DNA from: JBDTSW01 sp963799815
Lineage (GTDB): Bacteria; Actinomycetota; Thermoleophilia; Solirubrobacterales; 70-9
Assembly: GCA_963799815.1 (NCBI GenBank)
Contig: CAWCYG010000007.1
Coordinates: 124,001 to 188,000 of the forward strand
DNA: 64,000 nucleotides
Reading direction: 5' to 3'
The translations under genes were made by a program, and so were the position numbers. The notes below the pieces were generated by a model. That model ran no database searches and was not told the DNA's origin. It was given only the letters and a program-made list of their open reading frames with translations. Below are positions 26,820 through 35,400 of this stretch, piece by piece. The stretch's first letter is position 1. Each line of letters starts with the position of its first letter.

Positions 26820-27968
26820 ATGGATGGAGAGCAGGAAACACGCGAACGTGAGCCGCTCGCCGGAATGGTTGGTGGCCTTGTGGACGCACACGACGCGGTG
26901 TCGGTCAAGGACCGCAGCGGGCGCTACCTCATGGTCAACGAGCATGCGGCCCTGATCGCCGGGCGGCAACCGGGGGAGATGACCGGGCTGACGGATACCG
27001 AGATCTTCGGTGAGCCGGGAGCCGCCGTGCTCGAGAACGACCTGGTCCTGATGGACCGCAACGAGGCCGAGGCGGTCGAGGAGCCCGTGGTGCTCGACGG
27101 CGAGATGCGCACTCTGCTGACGACACGGACGCCATTGCGGGACGCGTCCGGCGAGGTGATCGGGCTCGTGACCGTCTCGAGCGACGTCGCCGAGCTTAGG
27201 CGCCACGAACAGGAGCTGCGGGAGCGCGAAGCGCTCTTGGTCGAAATTCAGGCGATCGCTCGCGTCGCGAGCTGGGAGTGGAACTGCGGCGAGGACGCGG
27301 TCACATGGTCGCCTGAGTTCTACGAGATGGTCGGCGTGCGACCCGGTGCGATCAAGCCGAAGCTGTCCGGATTCCTGGAGCTGATTCACCCGGACGATCG
27401 GCCCGCCGCCCAGCGGGCGGTCGAACGCGCGCTCGCGGGCGCCGACCACTACGAGGCGGCGCATCGCTTGGTCCGCCCCGACGGGGCGGAGCGAATGCTC
27501 CTGTGCCGAGGACGAGTCATCCGTGACACCGACGGAACGCCCTTGCGCATGGTCGGGGCGTCGCTTGATTTGACCAGCTACATGTGGATCGCGAACGAGC
27601 TGCGCTCCAGCCACGACCGGCTCGTGGAGGCGGAGCGCGTCGCGCGGTCAGGCAGCTTCGAGTGGGACATCGCCTCGGACCGCGTGCGCTGGTCGGAGGG
27701 CATGTACAAGGTCTTCGGGCTACGCCGCGAGGAGTTCTCGGGGTCGTCCGAGGGCTACTACCAGCTTGTCCACCCGGACGACCGCGCGAGCCAGCGAGAG
27801 GGTGTCGCCGAACTCCTCGAAAGCGGGGAGCAGCGGGCCGCCGTCTACCGGATCCGCCGCGCCGACGGCGCCGTGCGAACGATCCGCTCCGACGTGCACC
27901 TGGAGCGAACGCCCTCCGGGACGCCGCGGCGCCTGATCGGCGTCCTGCGGGACGTCACTGACGAGTAG
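26820..27968 (+). CDS. Triple-PAS sensory protein without an output domain
   Basis: 382 residues. Three PAS domains are visible: about 10-125 (SVKDRSGRYLMVNEHAALIA), about 130-245 (VASWEWNCGEDAVTWSPEFYEMVG, ending IRDTDGTPLRMVGASLDLT) and about 255-380 (SGSFEWDIASDRVRWSEGMY, ending GTPRRLIGVLRDVTDE). The last two show the PAS_3 fold with FLELIHPDDRPA and YYQLVHPDDRAS. The protein stops right after the third PAS, with no kinase, GGDEF or methyl-accepting domain. Start ATG 26820 follows AAGGGAGG at 26808-26815. It may act by binding a partner kinase, or be a remnant of a longer sensor kinase. Confidence 0.85.
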   Translation: MDGEQETREREPLAGMVGGLVDAHDAVSVKDRSGRYLMVNEHAALIAGRQPGEMTGLTDTEIFGEPGAAVLENDLVLMDRNEAEAVEEPVVLDGEMRTLLTTRTPLRDASGEVIGLVTVSSDVAELRRHEQELREREALLVEIQAIARVASWEWNCGEDAVTWSPEFYEMVGVRPGAIKPKLSGFLELIHPDDRPAAQRAVERALAGADHYEAAHRLVRPDGAERMLLCRGRVIRDTDGTPLRMVGASLDLTSYMWIANELRSSHDRLVEAERVARSGSFEWDIASDRVRWSEGMYKVFGLRREEFSGSSEGYYQLVHPDDRASQREGVAELLESGEQRAAVYRIRRADGAVRTIRSDVHLERTPSGTPRRLIGVLRDVTDE

Positions 27969-27977
27969 TAGCGCTCG

Positions 27978-28547
27978 TCAGTGAGCCTCGTCAGCCGCGT
28001 GGGCCGGCGGGCGGGATTCCTCCGCGAGCGAGGTGAGCTCGAGTACGCCGCGCGAGGCGACCTCGAGGACCTCGGTCGCCTCCATCGAGTCACGGGCGTA
28101 GAGCTCGACCAAGAGGTGGATCACGATCCGCTCCGCTTCGTGCTTGTGGAAGCGCACGTGGGTGAAGAACTCGCGGGTTCCCTGTTCACCGAACGCCGCG
28201 TATGTGAGCGCGTCGGCCGCCTCTGGGCCCGAGCAAGTCTCAACCGTGTCCTGATCGACGTTCACGGTGCAGGACGCAACCCACGGGGTCCCGGCCACCA
28301 TGCGCTCCCAGCGATCCTCGATCGGGACGACGCGGCCATCGTCGATGGTCAGGTGGGGCTGATCGTGCATGCAGTCCATGCACTGGACGACGGCCTCCTG
28401 GATCTCCTCCAAGCGGTCGGCCGCCTCGCCCGACTCCGGGTCGAGCTTGAGGATCGCGTCGTAGTGAACCTGCGCCTCGAGGCGCTGGGACCAGCAGCGG
28501 TAGCAGCGAAGCCATGCAGCGCGATCGCCGTTGAGCGACTCGGTCAC
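27978..28547 (-). CDS. Hypothetical protein with two CxxC pairs
   Basis: 189 residues from a GTG start. Cys15/Cys18 (RCYRCW) and Cys56/Cys59 (QCMDCM) could bind zinc or an iron-sulfur cluster. A central part rich in charged residues follows (DRWERMVAGTPWVASCTVNV), then a helical C-terminus (RFHKHEAERIVIHLLVELYA). I do not recognise the family. It is convergent with the PAS gene (9 bases apart) and lies downstream of ecm on the same strand, 48 bases away, so it may share the ecm transcript. Confidence 0.6.
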   Translation of the reverse strand: MTESLNGDRAAWLRCYRCWSQRLEAQVHYDAILKLDPESGEAADRLEEIQEAVVQCMDCMHDQPHLTIDDGRVVPIEDRWERMVAGTPWVASCTVNVDQDTVETCSGPEAADALTYAAFGEQGTREFFTHVRFHKHEAERIVIHLLVELYARDSMEATEVLEVASRGVLELTSLAEESRPPAHAADEAH

Positions 28548-28594
28548 GGGGACTAGCGTAGCTCGCCGCTTGCCAAGACCTGCCGTACCGACGC

Positions 28595-30598
28595 TCAGGC
28601 CGGTGAGGCGCTCTCGACTCCGTTGCGCTCGGCGACCAGGTCGACGATCTCGGCCATGATCTGGCTCAGGTCGTAGTCCTTCGGCGTGAAGATGGCTGCG
28701 ACGCCGTCCTCGCGCAGCTTCTCGGCGTCGGCCCTGGGGATGATGCCCCCGACGACCACCGGGACGTCGGCTCCGTGCTCGCGCAGCAGGCGAACCGTCT
28801 CGGGCACGAGCTCTCGGTGCGAGCCCGAGAGGATCGACAGCCCGACGACGTCGACGTCCTCCTGCACGGCCGACGTCGCGATCTGCTCAGGGGTGAGGCG
28901 GATGCCCTGATAGATCACCTCCATGCCGACGTCGCGGGCGCGAACGGCGATCTGCTCGGCGCCGTTGGAGTGGCCGTCCAGGCCGGGCTTGCCGACGAGG
29001 ATTCGTAGCCTGTGCCCGATCCGTTCGGAAAGCGCCTCGACGCGCTGACGGGTGGCGGCGAGGGCGTCGCCGTCGGCCTTGGCGGCAGGCGAGCCCGTGA
29101 CGCCGGTGGGCGCGCGGTAGTCGCCGAAGACCTCGCGCAGGGTGTGGGCCCACTCGCCGGTGGTCACGCCGGCCTTCGCGGCCTCGATCGTCGCGGGCAT
29201 GATGTTGGCGTGCGGGTCGGCCGCAGTCTCGGCCAAGCTCGCGAGCGCCGCCTCCACAGCGTTTGAATCGCGCTCGGCCTTCCACTCCTCGAGCGCGTCG
29301 GTGCGCTCGCGCTCGACCTCGGGGTCGGGAGTCAGGATCCCGCCGTCCGCCCCCGCGGTGAGTGGGGAGTCCTCCGTTTCCGTGAAGCGGTTCTGCCCGA
29401 CGACGGTCATCTCGCCGGCCTCGATCCGACGCACACGCTCGCGGTGGGACTCGACAAGGCGCGCCTTCATGTAGGGGACGGCCTCGACGGCGCCCCCCTG
29501 ATCGGCCACGGCCTCCATCTCCTCGCCGGCTCCGGAGACCAACTCAGCGACGAGTCCCTCCATCACCTTCGAACCCTCGAAGATGTCCGGATAACAGAGG
29601 ATGTCGGTCTCGAACGCGAGCACCTGCTGGATGCGGAGGCTCCATTGCTGGTCCCACGGCCGCGGTAACCCCAGCGCCTCGTTCCAGGCGGGGAGCTGGA
29701 TCGCGCGCGCCCGGGCGTTGCGGCCCATCGTCACCGCCAGCGCCTCGAGGACGATGCGCTGGACGTTGTTCTCCGGCTGCGCCTCGGTGAGGCCCAGTGA
29801 GTTGACCTGGACGCCGTAGCGCAAGCGCAGATACTTCTCGTCGCTGACGCCGTAGCGGTCGCGGCCGATGCCCTCCCACAGCGCGGCCATCGCGCGCAGC
29901 TTGGCGTGCTCCTCCACGAAGCGAACGCCGGCGTTCACGAAGAACGAGATTCGCCCGAAGACCTTTGGGAAGTCCGCGGCGGCCACCTGGCCCCGGGCGT
30001 TGACTTCATCGAGGACCGCGATCGCGGTCGAGAGGGCATACGCGATCTCCTGGACGGGCGTCGCCCCGGCCTCCTGGAGGTGATACGAGCAGATGTTGGT
30101 GGGGTTCCAGCTCGGCATCTCGTTGACGCTGAAGGCCACGGTGTCTGCGATCAGGCGCATGGAGGGGCCCGGGGGAAAGGCATATGTGCCGCGCGAGAGG
30201 TACTCCTTGATGATGTCGTTCTGGGTCGTCCCCTTGAGCGCGGACGCGTCGATGTCGTTCTCTGATGCAACCGTGGCATAGAGCGCCAGAAGCCACGCGG
30301 CCGTGGCGTTGATCGTCATTGACGTGTTCATCTCGTCGAGCGGGATGCCGTCCAGGAGGGCGTGCATGTCGCCCTTGTGCACGATCGAGACACCGACCTT
30401 GCCGACCTCTCCTCGCGCCAGCAGGTGATCGGGGTCGTATCCGGTCTGCGTGGGCAGATCGAACGCCACGGAGAGGCCGGTCTGGCCCTTCTCGAGGTTG
30501 CGCCTGTAGAGCTCGTTTGAGCGCCGGGCGTCCGAATGGCCCGCGTACGTGCGCATCACCCAGGGCCGGTCCGGCTCGGGCAGACGGTGCTCCGGCAT
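28595..30598 (-). CDS. ecm: Ethylmalonyl-CoA mutase (coenzyme B12-dependent; MeaA-type)
   Basis: 667 residues: a mutase TIM barrel (1 to about 520) fused to a B12-binding domain (about 545-660) with the DGHSNG cobalt-His motif and VVVGGIIP. Single-chain length, the opening WVMRTYAGHSDARRSNELYR and the stretch LKGTTQNDIIKEYLSRGTYA are those of ethylmalonyl-CoA mutase rather than methylmalonyl-CoA mutase. It converts (2R)-ethylmalonyl-CoA to (2S)-methylsuccinyl-CoA. Further Ecm-like blocks are SVNEMPSWNPTNICSYHLQE and LPAWNEALGLPRPWDQQWSL. It is divergent from the MBL gene across 22 bases. Confidence 0.9.
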   Translation of the reverse strand: MPEHRLPEPDRPWVMRTYAGHSDARRSNELYRRNLEKGQTGLSVAFDLPTQTGYDPDHLLARGEVGKVGVSIVHKGDMHALLDGIPLDEMNTSMTINATAAWLLALYATVASENDIDASALKGTTQNDIIKEYLSRGTYAFPPGPSMRLIADTVAFSVNEMPSWNPTNICSYHLQEAGATPVQEIAYALSTAIAVLDEVNARGQVAAADFPKVFGRISFFVNAGVRFVEEHAKLRAMAALWEGIGRDRYGVSDEKYLRLRYGVQVNSLGLTEAQPENNVQRIVLEALAVTMGRNARARAIQLPAWNEALGLPRPWDQQWSLRIQQVLAFETDILCYPDIFEGSKVMEGLVAELVSGAGEEMEAVADQGGAVEAVPYMKARLVESHRERVRRIEAGEMTVVGQNRFTETEDSPLTAGADGGILTPDPEVERERTDALEEWKAERDSNAVEAALASLAETAADPHANIMPATIEAAKAGVTTGEWAHTLREVFGDYRAPTGVTGSPAAKADGDALAATRQRVEALSERIGHRLRILVGKPGLDGHSNGAEQIAVRARDVGMEVIYQGIRLTPEQIATSAVQEDVDVVGLSILSGSHRELVPETVRLLREHGADVPVVVGGIIPRADAEKLREDGVAAIFTPKDYDLSQIMAEIVDLVAERNGVESASPA

Positions 30599-30620
30599 AG
30601 ATTGATTCTAGGCTTGGAAA

Positions 30621-31481
30621 GTGCCCACAGCTCCCGTTCGCGAAATCGACGTCATGCACCTTGGTAACGATCGGGTCATCGCTGCCCACGAGGTCGACGG
30701 CGCCATCGTCGATCCCGGCCCTGAGTCCAGCCTGGAGAGGTTGCTCGACGGGATGGACGGGCGCGAGCCGCGCTGCCTGCTCCTCACCCACATCCACCTC
30801 GACCACGCGGGTGCGAGCGGCGCCCTGGTACGTCGCTTCCCAGGCCTGCTCGTCTACGTCCACGAGGTGGGCGCCCCGCATCTTGAGGATCCGGCCAAGC
30901 TTCTTGCGAGCGCGGGGCGCCTCTACGGTGATCGCATGGAGGAGCTCTGGGGGGAGGTGGTGCCGGTTCCGGAGGCAAATATCGCCACCCTGCGCGGTGG
31001 CGAGAGCATCGAGGGCTTCCGCGTCGAGTACACGCCCGGTCACGCCAGCCACCATGTCTCCTACCTCCACGAGGCGACGGGCGATGCCTTCGTGGGCGAC
31101 GTCGCCGGGGTGCGCATCCCACCTTCCAAGGCAACGATGGCGCCGACTCCGCCCCCCGACATCGACCTCGAGGCTTGGGGGCGCTCGCTTGAGCTCGTTG
31201 CCTCCTGGCGCCCGGAGCGCCTTCGGCTGACCCACTTCGGGGCCGTGGACGACCCGCCTGCGCAGCTGGCCGCCCTCCGCGAGAGCCTGCTGCGATCTGC
31301 AGAGCGGGCCCGCGCACAGGACCGCGAGCGGTTCGTCGCCGAAACCGAGCAGGAGATCGCGGCGGCGGGAGACGATGAGGTGGCGCTCAGATTCGTCCAG
31401 GCAGCGCCGCCGGATCAGCTCTGGATGGGGCTGAACCGTTACTGGCAGAAGGCCGCGGATAGCTCCGCGGCAAGCAGCTAG
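30621..31481 (+). CDS. Metallo-beta-lactamase-fold hydrolase
   Basis: 286 residues from GTG 30621. The metal-binding motif THIHLDHAG gives His57, His59, Asp61 and His62; further ligands are in YTPGHASHHVS and FVGDVAGVR. The C-terminal 90 residues are helical (AAGDDEVALRFVQAAPPDQL). The family hydrolyses esters, thioesters, lactones or phosphates. Its position divergent from ecm could mean a thioesterase role, but nothing in the sequence shows a substrate. Confidence 0.85.
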   Translation: MPTAPVREIDVMHLGNDRVIAAHEVDGAIVDPGPESSLERLLDGMDGREPRCLLLTHIHLDHAGASGALVRRFPGLLVYVHEVGAPHLEDPAKLLASAGRLYGDRMEELWGEVVPVPEANIATLRGGESIEGFRVEYTPGHASHHVSYLHEATGDAFVGDVAGVRIPPSKATMAPTPPPDIDLEAWGRSLELVASWRPERLRLTHFGAVDDPPAQLAALRESLLRSAERARAQDRERFVAETEQEIAAAGDDEVALRFVQAAPPDQLWMGLNRYWQKAADSSAASS

Positions 31482-31500
31482 GGGCTACCCTGAGGAGGCC

Positions 31501-32193
31501 ATGAGTTCTCGCAGGGGGCATCTCAGGCTGCGTTACGGCGCTGGAGCACTAGTGCTCGCGCTGTGCGGGGCCCTGGCCGCATCCGCGTTCGGCTTCGTGG
31601 ACGTCTACAAGAACCCCCTCAAGAAGACCAGCCAGTACAGGGAGCTGAAGAAGGCCGGTAAGGGCAGTCGCTGCTCTCGTGCCTTCTCGAAGAAGCGTGG
31701 CGTCATGGAGATCACCGTCGAGTCGGCACCGAAGGTCTGCGGCTTCAAGCCTCCGGTCCAGGGCGACACCGCGAAGCCTAATCATCGTTTCGACGCTGTC
31801 GGCAGGATCAAGAAGACGACCAACTCCAACATTCGCGATGACGCCTATCTCACGGCCTCGGTTCGAGTCGGCGGCGGCAAGCGCTTCGAGCTGCGCGTGT
31901 TCCCGAAGGGCAAGGAGTTCAGCCTCCGTCGCCAGCCCGGCGGAGGAAGCTTCCCGGTGAACGGCACCAATCCCGCGATTGGCGGGATCGGCAAGCAGAA
32001 CGTCCTCCGGCTCACGGCCGAGGGCGACAACATCAAGGCCCACGTAAACGGCGCCCTGGTCGGCGACGTGACCGACGCCGGCGGCGACGTCATCGGCCGC
32101 ACGCTGGAATTCGGGGTCGGGAGCGCGGCGAACTCCCAGAAGGACACCCATGGCAACTTCGATCGCATGAAGCTGTCGGTCCCCGACCCGTAG
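31501..32193 (+). CDS. Secreted beta-rich protein of unknown function
   Basis: 230 residues. An Arg-rich signal peptide (residues 1-30, ending ASAFGFVD) is followed by a mature domain with two cysteines (SRCSRAF and PKVCGFKPP) that could form a disulfide. The second half (RVGGGKRFELRVFPKGKEFS, then GGIGKQNVLRLTAEGDNIKA, HVNGALVGDVTD) has the strand pattern of a concanavalin-like jelly roll such as DUF1080, where VNG-x-x-VG-x-V-x-D is common. Carbohydrate binding is possible but unproven. It follows the MBL gene by 19 bases. Confidence 0.65.
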   Translation: MSSRRGHLRLRYGAGALVLALCGALAASAFGFVDVYKNPLKKTSQYRELKKAGKGSRCSRAFSKKRGVMEITVESAPKVCGFKPPVQGDTAKPNHRFDAVGRIKKTTNSNIRDDAYLTASVRVGGGKRFELRVFPKGKEFSLRRQPGGGSFPVNGTNPAIGGIGKQNVLRLTAEGDNIKAHVNGALVGDVTDAGGDVIGRTLEFGVGSAANSQKDTHGNFDRMKLSVPDP

Positions 32194-32228
32194 ACCCAAC
32201 TGCCTCCCTCACGTCGCATTCGCCCGTC

Positions 32229-32519
32229 TTGACGACCGAGACGATTGAGCGTCCCCGGACCTCGGGCCCGGATTCCGGACTGGGGGGGAACTGGCAGGTG
32301 ATCGTCCTAAACGACAATCACAACACGTTCGATCATGTGGCGAAGACGCTGGCCGGCGTGATCCCGGGGGTGAGCGTCGACAAGGGGTACCGATTTGCCG
32401 ACCGAATCCACGCGAGTGGGCAGGCGGTTGTCTGGACCGGACCGCGAGAGCCGGCCGAGCTCTATTGGGAGCAGCTGAAAGACGCCGGCCTCACGATGGC
32501 ACCGCTCGAGCAGCACTGA
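32229..32519 (+). CDS. clpS: ATP-dependent Clp protease adaptor ClpS
   Basis: 96 residues from TTG 32229. A disordered N-terminal extension of about 20 residues leads into the ClpS core: WQVIVLNDNHNTFDHVAKTL, then GYRFADRIHASGQAVVWTGP and LYWEQLKDAGLTMAPLE. The N-D-x-x-x-T-x-x-x-V motif that binds N-degron substrates is intact. ClpS delivers N-end-rule substrates to ClpC/ClpA. No clp gene is nearby. The 3' end overlaps the convergent small gene by 29 bases. Confidence 0.88.
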   Translation: MTTETIERPRTSGPDSGLGGNWQVIVLNDNHNTFDHVAKTLAGVIPGVSVDKGYRFADRIHASGQAVVWTGPREPAELYWEQLKDAGLTMAPLEQH

Positions 32520-32820
32520 GGCTCGGAGCGCGCGCCGCGGGCCGCAGCAGCCGACCGACGGGCCGGGGCTCGCGCTCGCGCAGCTGCTGCAGGCGCAGCT
32601 CGAGCAGCTCGCGCAGCTGCTCGGTCCGGCTGAACGGGTCGGCGATCACCAGGCCCGTATCGAGCCCGATCGCCGCCAGGAGCCGGCCCTCGACCTCGAT
32701 GCCCAGCAAACCGCCGGTCGGGACGGGCTGGGAGTCGAGTCCGGCGAGGCGGGTGACGGCTGTAGCGTCGGCCTCGTCGAGTTGCCTGATTGAGAGTGCT
32801 GGTGCGGTCTGCGTGTTCAT
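32491..32820 (-). CDS. Small GNAT-like actinobacterial protein of unknown function
   Basis: 109 residues. The first 75 (SIRQLDEADATAVTRLAGLD, GGLLGIEVEGRLLAAIGLDT, VIADPFSRTEQLRELLELRL) look like the first half of a GNAT fold, without the acetyl-CoA-binding motif A. Proteins of this length and pattern are common in actinobacteria as hypothetical proteins. The tail is Arg/Pro/Ala-rich. It is divergent from the LysR gene across 126 bases. Confidence 0.6.
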   Translation of the reverse strand: MNTQTAPALSIRQLDEADATAVTRLAGLDSQPVPTGGLLGIEVEGRLLAAIGLDTGLVIADPFSRTEQLRELLELRLQQLREREPRPVGRLLRPAARAPSLSAARAVPS

Positions 32821-32933
32821 CCTCTTACCTCCAAACTCTGAAACGAACAGGGCGCCGATTGCGTGAGATTCGGCTTTCAGAACACGGTCTCACGGCTGCC
32901 GTATAAGCGCAACATGGATTGCTGCTGGGAGTG

Positions 32934-32948
32934 ATAAGCTGAGCTTAT
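32934..32948. promoter_or_regulatory. Palindrome over the start of the LysR gene
   Basis: ATAAGCT-G-AGCTTAT is a perfect palindrome with the T-N11-A form of LysR operators. Its last two bases are the first two of the ATG start codon (32947). A further ATAAGC half-site lies at 32903-32908. Autorepression by the LysR protein is the likely use. Confidence 0.5.
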
Positions 32949-33879
32949 GCTTGATGTGAAGCGCCTCAGGATCCTCCGCGAGGTAGCGAGCAGGGGATCG
33001 TTCTCGGGTGCCGCCGATTCCCTCTATCTCTCCCAGTCGGCGGTGAGCCAGCAGGTGGCCACGCTCGAGCGGGAGGTGGGGATGCCGCTGCTCGAACGGA
33101 CCCGCTCGGGTCCGAAGCTGACCGAGGCGGGCCGGGCGCTCGTCACGCACACCGACGCGGTGATCTGCCGGCTCGAGGAGGCGGAGCGCGAGCTCGCGGC
33201 GATCGCCGGGCTTGAGGGTGGCCGCCTGCGCCTTGTGAGCTTTCCAAGCGCCGGCGCGACCGTTGTCACCAGGGCGGTCTCGAGCTTTCGCGACCGCTAT
33301 CCGAACGTCGAGCTCCAGCTGGCCGAGGCTGAGCCGGAGGACTCGGTACCGGCCCTAAAGAGGGGCGAGTACGACGTCGCGCTCACCTACGACTACGCGC
33401 TGATCGCCGAGGACGACGAAGACCGGGACATCGAGCGACGGTTGCTCCTGGAGGAGGAGCAACAGGTGGCGCTGCCGCACGGTCACCCCCTCGCGAAGCA
33501 GAGCAAGGTCAGGATGGAGGATCTGGCGGGCGAGGACTGGGTGATCGGCGTCTCGAGCGGGACCTGCCGGAATCACCTCATAGCGCTCTGCCGCACGGCA
33601 GGGTTCGAGCCGAGGATCTCGTTCGAGAGCGACGACTACCACGTGCTGTTTGGGCTTGTGACCGCCGGCGTCGGCCTGACCTTGGTTCCCGACCTCGCCC
33701 TCGGTGGGCGTGAACCGGAGTTCGAGCTGCGCCCGCTCTTGCCGACCGCGCCGATGCGGCGCGTCTGGGCCACCGTGCTCGCGGAGGGCTCCAGGGCGCC
33801 CGCCACCGACGCAATGCTCGATGTGCTCGCCGAGGTGGGCGAGCGCTACAGCGCCGGCACGCTGCGCGCCGTTGCCTGA
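32947..33879 (+). CDS. LysR-family transcriptional regulator
   Basis: 310 residues. A winged HTH at about 1-60 (LRILREVASRGSFSGAADSL, then SQSAVSQQVATLEREVGMPL) is followed by a periplasmic-binding-like effector domain (about 90-300; GRLRLVSFPSAGATVVTRAV, ISFESDDYHVLFGLVTAGVG). The protein would sense a small ligand. The adjacent palindrome overlaps its own start. Target genes could include the divergent small gene at 32820; the sulfatase downstream is convergent. Confidence 0.9.
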   Translation: MLDVKRLRILREVASRGSFSGAADSLYLSQSAVSQQVATLEREVGMPLLERTRSGPKLTEAGRALVTHTDAVICRLEEAERELAAIAGLEGGRLRLVSFPSAGATVVTRAVSSFRDRYPNVELQLAEAEPEDSVPALKRGEYDVALTYDYALIAEDDEDRDIERRLLLEEEQQVALPHGHPLAKQSKVRMEDLAGEDWVIGVSSGTCRNHLIALCRTAGFEPRISFESDDYHVLFGLVTAGVGLTLVPDLALGGREPEFELRPLLPTAPMRRVWATVLAEGSRAPATDAMLDVLAEVGERYSAGTLRAVA

Positions 33880-33882
33880 CAG

Positions 33883-35400
33883 CTAGCGAGAGCCCGCGGC
33901 GCACTCTCGCGCTCCCGAGCAGGAGCGCATCCGGTCGAGGCGCTGCGCGAGCGATGACTGCAGCACCGCGACGCCACCTGGATCCTCGGCCCACAGGTTG
34001 TGCAGCTCGAAGGGGTCTACTCGGAGGTCGTAGAGCTCGATCTCGGGCTCGGGGAGAGCGCCGGCCCGGTCTGCGGCGAGCTCGGAGTAGAGGTAGCGCT
34101 CGGTGCGTATGGCCGTGTAGGTGAAGCCATCGTCGAGCTCGACCAGAACCGCGCGGTCTCGGAGCGGACCGTCCTCGCCTGAGAGCAGCGGCCGCAGCGA
34201 GATCCCGTCCGGCTCACCGCAGGCCCGCGGATCGGGGCAGGCCGATGCCTCTGCGAAGTCCAGCAGGGTCGGCGCGAGATCGATATTGGCGACGAGCCGG
34301 TCCACCTCCGGGATCCGCTCGCCCGCGACGAGCGATGACGGCACCCGCATCGCCAGCGGCACCCGCAGCGAGGGCTCATAGGGCAGGCGCTTGTCGTCGT
34401 CGAGCCGGTGCTCGCCGAAGAAGTAGCCGTTGTCCGAAGTGAAGACGAGGATCGTCCGCTCGAGCTGACCGGTTTCCTCGAGGGATGCGACCAGTCGTTC
34501 CATCGCGGCGTCCGCGGCCCGCAGGGCGGCGGCCCCGCAGCGCCAGCGCAGGGTCAGCAGATCCACGGTCTCGGCCGAAAGTGGCGGGAGCTCGCGAATG
34601 AAGCCGGGCTTGTCCGAGGTGTCGAGTTCGTCGAAGCTGGGGGGTCTCGGCAGCGAGTCACCCGCGAACTCCTCGAAGGCTTCGGGCGTGGGGGCTTGAG
34701 GCTGGGACGGGCCGCAGGGCTCGGGGCCCGAGCCGGCGATGTGCGGGGCGTTCAAGGCGAGCCAGAGGAAGAAGGGCGAGCCCTCGCCCTCCTGCGAGAC
34801 GAACTCGACCGCGCGGCCGGCGAAGACGCTCGTCGAGTAGTCCTCCTCGCCCGATCCATAGCTGACGCGCTCGCCGTCGTCGCTTACCTCGTAGTCGAAG
34901 TAAGCCGGGTAGCCCAGGTTCGCGAACCACTCGTCCCAGCCCGGGGCCGCCTGGGTGCCGCCGGTGCGCTCGTACTCGTTCAGGTACTTGCCGATGAAGG
35001 CGGTCCGATACCCCGCACGCTTAAGCCAGACCGGTAACACGGCCTCCTTGTCGCGCAGGAGGCCGTAGCCGGGGACGTTCGCGTCGACGCCGTGATTGTG
35101 GGGGTACTGGCCTGTCAAGAACCCGGCCCGCGAGGGGCAGCAGAGCGGTGGCGTCCCCACGGCCTGGGTGAACACCGTGCCCTCCTCTCGCATCAGGCGC
35201 CACGTGAACGGCATGGTTCGCGGCCCGAAGCTTGCGAGCGTCTGATCGTCGGTCATGACGACGATCAGATTGGGCGCTCCCTGGTCCGCCGGTGCAGCCA
35301 TCCCGTCCTCGTCTCCGCCGCAGCCGGCGAAGGCGCCGACCACCAGGGCGAGGGCGAGCAGCGCAGACGGTCCGGGCGCGCCGCGGGCGCGGGGCGTCAG
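33883..35400 (-). CDS. Secreted or lipid-anchored sulfatase
   Basis: 505 residues from a proposed CTG start. The sulfatase core shows APNLIVVMTDDQ (metal aspartates), the formylglycine site C-C-P-S-R (C-x-P-x-R, near residue 87), GKYLNEY and SDNGYFFGEHRL. It hydrolyses sulfate esters outside the membrane and needs a formylglycine-generating enzyme. The first in-frame GTG (35343) would leave only seven residues before the lipobox cysteine in AFAGC. The CTG at 35400 overlaps the stop of the upstream gene (CTGA), has GAGGT six bases ahead, and supplies a complete lipoprotein signal (PSALLALALVVGAFAGC). Confidence 0.85.
   Translation of the reverse strand: MTPRARGAPGPSALLALALVVGAFAGCGGDEDGMAAPADQGAPNLIVVMTDDQTLASFGPRTMPFTWRLMREEGTVFTQAVGTPPLCCPSRAGFLTGQYPHNHGVDANVPGYGLLRDKEAVLPVWLKRAGYRTAFIGKYLNEYERTGGTQAAPGWDEWFANLGYPAYFDYEVSDDGERVSYGSGEEDYSTSVFAGRAVEFVSQEGEGSPFFLWLALNAPHIAGSGPEPCGPSQPQAPTPEAFEEFAGDSLPRPPSFDELDTSDKPGFIRELPPLSAETVDLLTLRWRCGAAALRAADAAMERLVASLEETGQLERTILVFTSDNGYFFGEHRLDDDKRLPYEPSLRVPLAMRVPSSLVAGERIPEVDRLVANIDLAPTLLDFAEASACPDPRACGEPDGISLRPLLSGEDGPLRDRAVLVELDDGFTYTAIRTERYLYSELAADRAGALPEPEIELYDLRVDPFELHNLWAEDPGGVAVLQSSLAQRLDRMRSCSGARECAAGSR

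Noticed and set aside
25732..26889. 385-codon minus-strand frame opposite the dehydrogenase and MaoC genes
   Set aside because: Low-complexity shadow product; the plus strand has recognisable, if frameshifted, protein families.
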